DNA of 64,000 bases from contig JAMPIQ010000003.1 of NCBI GenBank assembly GCA_024699855.1, positions 186,001 to 250,000 of the forward strand, in the 5' to 3' direction. The translations under genes were made by a program, and so were the position numbers. The first letter of the stretch is position 1. Each line of letters begins with the position of its first letter. The stretch comes from Aphelenchoides besseyi (lineage: Eukaryota > Nematoda > Chromadorea > Rhabditida > Aphelenchoididae). The notes beneath the pieces are model-generated. The model worked only from the letters and a program-made list of their open reading frames with translations, had not been told where the DNA came from and did not search any database. This document shows, piece after piece, positions 55,794 through 64,000 of this stretch.

Positions 55794-57464
55794 TTGCGTT
55801 CGTGTAACTTGCGTGTCGTCTATATTTCGTTCGTGGCGCGAAAACACTCAATTCATGTACTAATCTATATGCTTTCAGTACAACCAATTGAAAAACGAAG
55901 AATGATACGTTTTGCGACGATCATCAAGGATAGAAGAAAGGTAAGTTTTAGCGCTTCCGAGCGCAAGATACTTCTTCCCATTTTGAAATGTGACAGTGCT
56001 GAGTTCTACTCCACTGTAAGACATAAATTTGGAAAGAAAAACTCTTGCGGGCTTCAACAGCCGATCGGTCTTAGTCAACCCCAAGAGTTGCACCTCGAAA
56101 ACTGTAAGAACTTCTGTTTTCAACAGTCATCGGTGCCCCGCCCGGTACATCAGAGTTGCGTTGAGCCTCACAAAGGTTCCGCTTCTCAATACGATGGATC
56201 CGAGGCAAATGGTTTCAGGTTCGATTTGAACATTTATCGTCGATTACAAGGTGGAGGTAGAAAGAAACAAACTAAACGAGGTCGACCTCGCAATACTAAC
56301 TCAAATACCGAAACCAATAAAGGTAACCAAAGGAATGATGAAACTTTGAAAGAAGTAAGTAATCATAACAAACGAAAATTAATCGACGAAATCTCAAATG
56401 AATTTGAAACCAACAGTTCGGGCCGAACAGAAACCGAACAAACGAATCAAAACGCAAACACTGTATTGTTGATGGAAGTTGATGAACTAAATAACGAAAC
56501 TAACGAATTCGAACAAATTTTTGAAGCAATGGAAATTGAGAAAAACGTTGAGTTGATGAACGACAATCACAACAATCATCACGCTCCATTGGTTCGACTA
56601 CCATTAACTCCGAGAATTGTTATGGACACGCGATTTGAGACACACTGTCCAATTAGTAATTTTTCGTCAATTCTTAACCAATACCTTACTATCTTTCCGA
56701 ACTATTTTGAAGATATGAAAGACGAACACAACAAAATTGACGTTGAAATACTAACTTTGGCGCTGATGCGTCTGATTTCCACAGACAACAGACTGATTTC
56801 GTTAATTTCACCTATTTACTTCGATACCGAGATTAACCAAATAGCTCGAAATGAAATCATGAAATACATGGTTGTTCTGCCGCCAGTTATTCCGCAACAA
56901 AATGAAATGTTTCATATTGTAATTCCCATTTATCATGAAGTACATTTTACCGTTGCAATTGCGCACGGTTATTACAATTCGAAGATAATTGACGTAGAAT
57001 ACATTGACTCATATCACAAAGCGCAGTGTAAATATTTCACTGAAGAAATCAAACGAATTGTTGAGACGGTCTACAAACGAACAAACTTTATCTCTGAACG
57101 CGTTAAGCCAATTATCAAGTTTAGTAGCATGAGCACACAAACTGACCAGCAGCAATACGATGATTCATCAAACTGTGCGGCCTTTGTGTTTTCTAACGTT
57201 AAGATGTGGCTTACACGTTCGACGACTAATGCATCAAATACGTTCATCAAACTTTCCGAATCGGGTTTGCAAAAAAGAAAACAACTCATTGGATTTCTTG
57301 ACCCACTATTTACATACGGTCCGGAAACTGCAATCAATGAAGAAAACCAATTGGTCACAAATAACGATTTTGAATTGTTTAATGAATACCAACCAATCAC
57401 GACTAATCAAACTGTATCGTCTGTCGTTTCTAATGAAATCGAAAACGAAAAAAAAACGACGTAA
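55794..57464 (+). CDS. Ulp1/C48-type cysteine protease domain protein of the Helitron
   Basis: The frame is open from 55794 to 57464; usable ATGs lie near 55869 and 55902. The N-terminal half is low-complexity and basic (GGGRKKQTKRGRPRNTN, an AT-hook-like motif), then acidic. The C-terminal half is protease-like: a His in IPIYHEVHFTVAIAHG (near 56943), an Asp in VEYIDSYHKAQ (near 57005) and a Cys in QQYDDSSNCAAFVFSNVK (near 57170). Order and spacing match the His-Asp-Cys triad of Ulp1/SENP peptidases, although the usual Trp after His is Phe. The frame ends at an A9 run beyond which the Rep-helicase frame continues, so the two may originally have been one polyprotein. Confidence 0.6.
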   Translation: MRSCNLRVVYISFVARKHSIHVLIYMLSVQPIEKRRMIRFATIIKDRRKVSFSASERKILLPILKCDSAEFYSTVRHKFGKKNSCGLQQPIGLSQPQELHLENCKNFCFQQSSVPRPVHQSCVEPHKGSASQYDGSEANGFRFDLNIYRRLQGGGRKKQTKRGRPRNTNSNTETNKGNQRNDETLKEVSNHNKRKLIDEISNEFETNSSGRTETEQTNQNANTVLLMEVDELNNETNEFEQIFEAMEIEKNVELMNDNHNNHHAPLVRLPLTPRIVMDTRFETHCPISNFSSILNQYLTIFPNYFEDMKDEHNKIDVEILTLALMRLISTDNRLISLISPIYFDTEINQIARNEIMKYMVVLPPVIPQQNEMFHIVIPIYHEVHFTVAIAHGYYNSKIIDVEYIDSYHKAQCKYFTEEIKRIVETVYKRTNFISERVKPIIKFSSMSTQTDQQQYDDSSNCAAFVFSNVKMWLTRSTTNASNTFIKLSESGLQKRKQLIGFLDPLFTYGPETAINEENQLVTNNDFELFNEYQPITTNQTVSSVVSNEIENEKKTT

Positions 57465-60400
57465 TGCTGAACGTAAACGTGAAAGCCGAGTTGCCGAATC
57501 GCAATACAAACGTAGAAAACGATTGGCACAAGTAAGACAACATGCTATTAGCAAAAGAGGAAAGGAAACTGCAGCCGAACGAAATGCACGTCAAATTCGA
57601 AACTCATTAAGTCAGATTGTTGTTCGTTTAAATGAAACTGATGATAAACGTAATACACGTCGAGCAAAAATTCGTCAGTCACAATCACAACGACGCACAA
57701 ACGAAACACCACGTACAAGCGCTCGTCGACGTATACAAAATTCGGTATCACAAACTCGCTTACGTAAATGTGAAAGGAATGAAAGTCGTAACAAACGAAT
57801 TAGTCAACAAAAAAAACTGAAACGTTGTGAGCATTTGCTGATTGAAAATACTGAGTTAATCGAAGAAGATTACTTGGGCCCGATGAGTATAGAATGCACC
57901 AATTGTAAAGCCAAACACTTTGCTGATGAAACCCGGTCAAAAGATGGAACTTTTGCAAATTGTTGTTCAAACAGTGCTTTTCTAATTAGTAATGATGTTT
58001 ACCCAACAGAATTGCGTGAACTAATTACGGATAAGTACAAAGAATCAAAACATTTTAAAGAAAATATTCGTTCTTATAATAACGCTTTTCGCTTTGCATC
58101 TACGGTCACTGAAGAAGTTCGTCCGAGAGGATTGGGCCCTCAAGTGTATCGACAACACGGGGATTTATATCATTTAATCAATTTGTCAGCTTTACCACAG
58201 CAATCGAGTATGGAAACTTACGGTCAACGTTACATGATCGAAACGGACGCAGCCACAGGCATTCGCGTTGTTGAAACACCTAATTTGAACTCCGATCTTT
58301 TAACAAAAATTGACCTTATCTTACGAGCAAACAATCACTTTTGTCAAGCTTATCAAATGTTAAAAGATCAAATGGAAGAAGAAAAAAAGATTCGCTCAAC
58401 AAAACAACACTGAAATCCGGACGTTAAAATTGTTATTTTCGATCAAAAGAAACACCGATCAACGTCGATTTAACATGCCACGAACTAACGAAGTAGCTGA
58501 AGTCTATGTAGAAGGGCCAAACGGTGAAATACCGCCAGCGTACATTGTACTTAATCAAAAAGATGGAAGATTAAAGCAGTTAAGTCCCATCGACGAATCA
58601 ACAGAAGCTTTGTTATTTCCCTTATTTTTCCCAATGGGTATTTCCAAATGGAATTCCGAAATGAAAGATAAAAACAATAAAACGGTTACACTGAGCAAAT
58701 ATGCAATGTACCAACTCTCGATTCGCGATGACACACCAAACAACTTCTCTGCGTTGAAATATGGTGGAAAATTGTTCCAAGAGTACATCGTGGGTACTTA
58801 CATTCGTGTAGATTACTCGCGACTTCTGTACATAAATTACCATGTAAACAAAAAAAATCGCCATAAACTACGAAGACTTGAACGACTATTTGAGAGAAAA
58901 GGCTATTGAGAAAGGCGCAGAAGTTGGAAAAGTAATTGTTTTACCATCAAGTTACACTGGCAGCCCACGATACATGTCTGAAGCATATAACGATGCAATG
59001 AGTTTAGTCGCTCGTTTTGGCAAGCCAGATCTATTCATCACATCAACGTGTAATCCAAAATGGCGCGAAATCACAGAGAATCTGTTGCCGGGTCAATTAC
59101 CGTCTGATCGTCCAGAGTGTAGTGGCACGTGTTTTCCGTTTGAAATACCGACGCATAATTGATGACATTAAAAATTCGCAACTTTTTGGCAAAGTCGATT
59201 GCTACGTCGGTACTATCGAATTTCAGAAACGCGGATTGCCGCATGTACATCTTCTTTTCACACTCAATAAAATCACCAAATTAGACGATTGGAAAAAAAT
59301 TGATAAGGTTATTCGTGCAGAAATACCCCTTCCAATTACAGAACCCAAACTTTACAAAACCGTAACAACCAATAACCTTCACTCCTGTTTTAAGCAAGTT
59401 AAAAGTACGAATAGAAAAATCTTCATGCCCTGTTGTTCTGAAGAAAATCAACGGGTGTAATAAGAATTTTCCTTTTGCTTTTCAAGATCAAACCGAACAC
59501 GGTAACGGAGGTAAAACAAAATACAGAAGACGAGACAATGGTAACCAATTCCACACATTAGATGGTCAAATTTTAACGAATCAACACGTTGTTCCTTACT
59601 CACCACAACTTTCAATGCGTTACAACTGTCACATAAACGTCGAGCATGTCGCCGATATTGAGGCCGTTAAATATTTACACAAGTACGTCTTTAAAGGACC
59701 GGACGTTGCTATGATTGAGAAAGAGTTTATAACGGAAACTAACCAAAACAAAAAAGTTTTGCATTACGACGAAGTTGACACCTTTAAGAAATGCAGATAC
59801 TTAAGCGCACCAGAATCCGTATGGCGTCTTTTCGGTTATGAAATCGTGATCAAGTCCTTAGCGGTTGAAAGACTCGATATCCACGAATTCAATCAACAAA
59901 AAGTGTATTTGGGAAGAGAAGCAACTGCCGAACAAATGACAAAAGCAAAAGATAAGAAAATATCAAAACTTATGGCTTTCTTTGAGCTGAACAAAGAAAA
60001 TGCAAAATTAAACTTGCCATCAAAAGACTTTCGGTATAACCTGCTGTATAGCGATGTTCCTGAACATTACGTTTGGCAAGCAAAAAACATGAAATGGTCG
60101 CCACGAGTAAATTCAACGTTAAGAACAACAGGCAGAATTTACACAATTTCTCCGAAAAAACTCAGAGCTCTTCCACTTACGTTTACTACTTTTAAACATC
60201 GGTTTCACCAAAAAGTTTCGAAGATTTACGAAGATTGAGTGATGGCACAATCTGCCCAACTTTCAAATTAGCATGTTTAGGACTTGGATTAATCGAGGAC
60301 GACAAGGAGTACTTTTAACGCGATGCAAGAAGCCGTTTTGTTCAAAATGCCGTCAGCACTTCGATTCCTATTTGCTATGCTGCTAATTCACTGCCAACCA

Positions 60401-62066
60401 ACAAATCCATTAGCAATTTACGACGAATTCAAAGAAGCTTTAGCTCAAGATTATATTTATCAGTATAAGAATGAGTCATTGGCGATAAAATTATCGTATA
60501 GAGAACTCTCCGATCTTTTACAAAGAAATGGCGTAGACTTTTCGAAATTTGATATGCCTGACGCTGAAGATGTTGATCCTACAACCTTACCAACAAATCC
60601 AAGTATACTTCTTCAACCTCAAGCAAATCAAAGTTTTGAATTAACACCCGTTGAATGTGAAAAGAAAGGAGAAGAAATGTATCAGCAACTAAACACTGAA
60701 AAACGTAAAATTTTTGACGCAATTTACCAAGCAGTAATAACAAATCAACCTGATACATTTCCTAAAACTAATTGCTACTTCGTGGATGGGCCAGGTGGCA
60801 CCGGTAAAACATTTCTGTACCGAGCATTGTATTATGCATTGAAAGGTCAAAACAAAAAAATCAAGGCAATGGCATTTACAGGAATAGCAGCAAGTTTGCT
60901 TCCAAAAAGGTCGAACGATTCATGACACTTTTAAATTTGGATTGAATATTGACGACGACACACCACATCAAACATTGAAAAGAAAACAAAACTGGCTAAC
61001 GAACTTAAAGAGACTGATGTTTTCATTGGTGATGAAGCTTCGATGATATCCAAATACATGTTACAGGCGATCGATCGAACTCTGCGCGACTTAACTAATT
61101 TGCCAACGATTCCATTTGGCGGTAAAGTGATTTTGCTGGGTGGAGATTTTCGGCAAACACTACCAATAAAAGAAGAAGTTACGGCCGATCAAATGATTAG
61201 TCTTTGTTTGAAAGCAAGTCCTTTATGGTTGAAATTTCAAAAATTCGCTTTGACCGAAAATCTCCGTGCCGGAGTTAATCAACACCAATTTGCCCAAGAA
61301 ATTCTCGCAATAGGCGACGGCAGAAGCAATGATGTTAAAAGCACAATTGAAATCCCAGCTCAATGTCTTTTTAACGATGATCTGTTAACAGAGACATTTG
61401 AAAAGAACATTAACGATAACAATTTTAACATCATTATGAACCGCGCAATTCTTGCTACGACAAACATCGAAGTTGACCGTTTGAATGAAAAGGCTTTAAG
61501 CATGATCGAAGGGATTGAATCTCACTACAGATCCGTCGATACGATTAGAGAAGCACACAACAATGCCAAACATAAATACATGACAGAGTTACTTCATAAA
61601 ATTGATCCAAAAGGAGCACCGAAACATCTTTTACGTCTCAAACGTAATTCAATCGTCATGCTATTAAGAAATCTCGATGTAAGCAATGGTTTGTGTAACG
61701 GAAACGCGTTTACGTATATTGGAATGTAAAAGTTTCGTACTTAAATGTGCAGTTCTCAGTGGTGACGCTAAAGGTACTGAAATACTACTTCCCCGAATAA
61801 CAATTGAATGTACAAAACCACTGGCCATTCCTTTCTATCGTAAACAATTCCCGATACGGTTAGCTTTTGCAATTACTGTCAACAAATCACAGGGTCAAAC
61901 GTTTGATAGAATTGGATTAGACTTAACAAACAAAGAATGTTTTAGCCATGGACAGATGTACGTTGCTCTTTCAAGAGTTTCATGTTGGAGCAATGTTAAA
62001 GTGAAACTATCTGATGCAAAACAAACACGAACCACAAACATTGTGTATCAGAAAGTTCTTGACTGA
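57465..62066 (+). pseudogene. Helitron Rep-PIF1-type helicase, multiple single-base shifts
   Basis: A basic region leads to a CTNCKAKHF zinc-ribbon-like motif and FNMPRTNEVAEVYVEG. The Rep nuclease follows with PSSYTGSPRYMSEAYNDAM, GKPDLFITSTCNPKW and the HUH motif EFQKRGLPHVHLLF (59220-59258). The helicase has CYFVDGPGGTGKTFLYRA (Walker A, 60775-60825), VFIGDEASMISKYM (Walker B), GGDFRQTLPI and the terminal FAITVNKSQGQTFDRIGLDL with QMYVALSRV. It ends KVLD with TGA at 62064-62066. Single-base shifts are needed near 57450 (A9), 58415, 58855 (A8), 59118, 59453, 60236, 60318, 60915, 60980 and 61706. All motifs are preserved. Confidence 0.85.
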
Positions 62067-62269
62067 CCTCAATTAACACAAACTTATCGTCTTTACTCGC
62101 AGTTTCTCCTATTTTTGATCAAATAAAAGATTGTTTGAACATTTAAGAAAGATCAAAAAATAGGGTTGAATTTACGCTTTAGGGTTTTTTACGCGGTTCT
62201 TCCCTTAAAAAAAAGAACCACCCATTCAAAGTTGGTCGCCTTGGCGTTGGCGAATGGGCTTTTCACTAA

Positions 62270-62505
62270 GAACCAACTAAATTGAGTAATGTTGCAGTAA
62301 TTCTAATTACTCAATAAACTGCCAAGTCATCAACACAACTCTAACAACATTTTATTCTCGAACATCACTACAGAAAACCACACACACACAATACCCGGGA
62401 GCCGCGGTAGCGGCGACCAGCCTCTGGTGGTAACCAAAGAAAACAATCAAAAATTTATTGATTCAAAAGCTTTACAATGGCCCTGTTCGGCAGTGCGTCA
62501 CGTGG
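62270..62505. other. Region between Helitron end and RPA-like gene
   Basis: It contains a short CA run, a GC-rich patch near 62395-62420 and the minus-strand AATAAA of the next gene near 62455. No gene is seen. Confidence 0.4.
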
Positions 62506-62938
62506 TTATTTGGTAGACTGGAAAAAATTTGAGTAATGCATTGTAATCACTTACAACAAAAGTAAGTTCAACTTCGCCGCAAATGAACGACGAGGATGCG
62601 TTGTAGAAGAAGACGATGGCGTCGTCCCGCAAACGACTAATGTTGAAGAATGTGTAGACCTAAGGCACAAATAGCAAACGATTGAAAACGCCCAAGTCAC
62701 CTTGTTCGCCTCGAACGAATCCAATGCGTAATCGGCGAACGTGTCGAAGAATAGCATTTCCATTTGCTGATCGCTGCTAGTAATTCCGGTCAAGCGGACG
62801 GTCGCCTTCTTTCCCTTCCCATCGTATTTCAACGATCAACTCCAGACTTTGATCGTCAGACGCCTGAAACAAATCGCGGGGTGTCGCCGCCGCCGGTTGT
62901 CAAACTCACGGAACTTTTTCATATTTTGAATCGGACAT
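62506..62938 (-). pseudogene. Single OB-fold, RPA1-like protein with one in-frame TGA
   Basis: Exons 62910-62938 and 62703-62863, plus two shorter 3' exons, give about 115 codons: MSDSKYEKVP, then RLTIKVWS, then a TGA at 62836-62838. In the same frame follow KYDGKGKKATVRLTGITS, MEMLFFDTFADYALDSFEAN, KVYTFFNISRLRDDA and GEVELTFVSTK, with a stop at 62506. This pattern resembles the first DNA-binding OB-fold of RPA70. No alternative splice removes the TGA. RPA-like genes occur in some Helitrons, but this one lies outside the putative 3' end on the opposite strand, so a host origin is equally possible. Confidence 0.5.
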
Positions 62939-62953
62939 TGCAGATTTTGACCA

Positions 62954-63616
62954 ATGACAACTGAAAACGGTAAGCAAGTATGATAAGAGCAAGGCTCGAT
63001 TTTCAGTATTCGAATTGCTGTACGAGTGTTTGGAGTATCGCGAAACCCGCTACAATGTGGCGGCAATTTCGAAAGCACGGGCCAAACTCGCCCTTAAACT
63101 TCATTCGGATAAAAGCGGAGAAGGTGGTGAGAATGTGGAAAAGTCGGCACGAACAATGGAGAACGAGGAACTCGTCAAGCGAATCAATGCGACCGTGCAG
63201 ATGATAAAAGACATGAACGCGCAAAAGTTTGAACGGTGGGAAAACAAAAGTTCAACGTACAATGTGTGTTTAGAGATTATGCCAAATGGATTGCCAAAAA
63301 TCATCGCCCTTCAACCCGAAAAGCAACCAAACCGGCGTCGTCTCGATGCAACAGGCGAGTGGAGAGGAAGAGAGAGAGAGAGAAATTTGTTTATAGATTC
63401 CAATGTCAATTGCAAGACTACGAGTTTGCTTGCGCTGTGCTGAACAATGACGGTCGCGGAATGAATCCGTTGGGGCTGGCGTTTGCCAAACTCGTGCACG
63501 CCAAAGCGAACGAAGCCAATCGCTACATGGGCACAATTCCGGTGAAACGCGTCAAAATATTGTCACAAAGCATTCGGTTTCGGCAATGTATAACGAAGGC
63601 AATAAAGTATTTTTAA
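62954..63616 (+). CDS. J-domain-like protein with HSD in place of HPD
   Basis: Four exons (62954-62969, 63007-63235, 63274-63354, 63397-63616) join in frame to 181 residues. ENVFELLYECLEYRETRYN, ISKARAKLALKLHSDKSGEG and VKRINATVQMIKDMNAQKFE follow the J-domain pattern of three helices. The HPD tripeptide needed to stimulate Hsp70 is HSD, so chaperone stimulation is doubtful. The remainder (DYAKWIAKNHRPSTRKATKP and a Cys/His-poor end MNPLGLAFAKLVHAKANEAN) is not recognised. The last intron uses a GC donor (63355) and contains a GA run. The ATG is 15 bases from the divergent RPA-like ATG. Confidence 0.65.
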
Positions 63617-63849
63617 ATGTTTGAGGGGGCAATGATTGTGTGCGGAATGCGCAACCGTCGATATAACCAATACGTGAAACCGAACGTCCAAACAAACATG
63701 TAGAGAATGAAAAGAATGATTATTAGGCCTGAAAAGTCCTCCTCGGTTTCCTCTTCGTCCCACGTAAGAACGGGCGGTTGTTCGAGGGCGGAATGCATGG
63801 CGAATGAATGGTCATTGTTGTTGTCGCACTTATATACCCGCTCAAACAT
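63613..63849 (-). CDS. Small single-pass membrane protein
   Basis: The ATG at 63849 opens 78 residues without introns. There is a polar, acidic N-terminal half (LEQPPVLTWDEEETEEDFSG), one membrane helix (LIIILFILYMFVWTFGFTYW) and a short basic tail ending RIPHTIIAPSNI. A second in-frame Met, before HSALEQPP, is a possible start. Its stop codon overlaps the last bases of the J-domain-like gene on the other strand by four bases. The function is unknown. Confidence 0.55.
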   Translation of the reverse strand: MFERVYKCDNNNDHSFAMHSALEQPPVLTWDEEETEEDFSGLIIILFILYMFVWTFGFTYWLYRRLRIPHTIIAPSNI

Positions 63850-64000
63850 TGAGATCCGTGAAGATACGCCGATCGCGATCGATAGAGATCACTTGATCGA
63901 ATTCGGCCAATATAACCAGCTCGACACGCGGAGCCGCAATGGGCGTGGCGAAGCGTAAGTGTATGCTGGTGGAGCCGGTGCGCACGAGTTCGAAACCGTC
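63850..64000 (+). other. Possible 5' end of a further plus-strand gene
   Basis: An open frame crosses the window edge from an ATG at about 63938 (MGVAKRKCMLVEPVRTSSKP). A GTAAGT donor-like string within it makes the reading uncertain. Too short to classify. Confidence 0.25.

Larger units (their letters stand above)
55794..62269 (+). mobile_element. Helitron with Ulp1-like protease, Rep and helicase
   Basis: A rolling-circle transposon coding region runs from about 55.8 to 62.07 kb. The 3' end is tentatively at CTAA (62266-62269), preceded by palindromic sequence (CCCATTC...GAATGGG with an inner TCGCC/GGCGA hairpin), as expected for a Helitron terminus. The next base is G rather than the usual T, and the 5' end is not found, so limits are provisional. 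Confidence 0.75.

Noticed and set aside
63250..63273. A 24-base intron in the J-domain-like gene
   Set aside because: It does not restore the downstream frame; the 38-base intron at 63236-63273 does, giving FERDYAKW.

Overview
The window is eukaryotic and reads as a chromadorean nematode. Genes are split by many introns of 35 to 50 bases (mostly GTGAGT or GTAAGT donors, TTTCAG or TTTTAG acceptors). Three tandem copies of the nematode-specific MLT-10 (moulting cycle) family are present, a likely operon is visible, and conserved genes match nematode orthologues closely (for example ATP synthase subunit f). The species cannot be named from this sequence.

Layout. 1-10.1 kb: three tandem plus-strand MLT-10-like genes, the first cut by the window edge and the second carrying an inserted 1.15 kb block and a 177-base tract identical to the third. 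10.1-15.5 kb: a small membrane-protein gene or pseudogene, ribosomal protein S27, a type I membrane protein, two small secreted cysteine-rich proteins, a tRNA-Pro and a decayed membrane-protein copy. 15.8-32.7 kb: a dense housekeeping block with Elongator subunit ELP5, STRIP (FAR-11-like) and ATP synthase subunit f in operon-like order on the minus strand, then RMI1 (+), farnesyl pyrophosphate synthase (-), an M13 peptidase relative without zinc ligands (+), TBC1D20 (-), an SLC26 anion transporter (+) and a small membrane protein (-).

32.9-62.3 kb is mostly mobile DNA: a Tc5-like transposon with 316-base terminal inverted repeats and TAA target duplications, interrupted by an RTE-type LINE with an exact 11-base duplication; a decayed Tc1-like element; a 518-base GC-rich MITE; a mariner deletion derivative; an apparently intact mariner-superfamily element; a second, minus-strand LINE; a 184-base inverted repeat pair 6.3 kb apart; a truncated minus-strand Helitron fragment; and a long plus-strand Helitron (Rep plus PIF1-type helicase) preceded by a Ulp1-like (C48) protease. 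A host gene inside this region encodes an unusual secreted fusion of a ShKT domain to a sigma-type glutathione S-transferase. A second tRNA-Pro lies at 41.1 kb inside an exact inverted copy of the first.

62.5-64 kb: a single-OB-fold RPA-like reading frame with one internal stop, a divergent J-domain-like gene starting 15 bases away, and a small membrane protein overlapping that gene tail to tail. No CRISPR array, rRNA or bacterial-type feature was seen.
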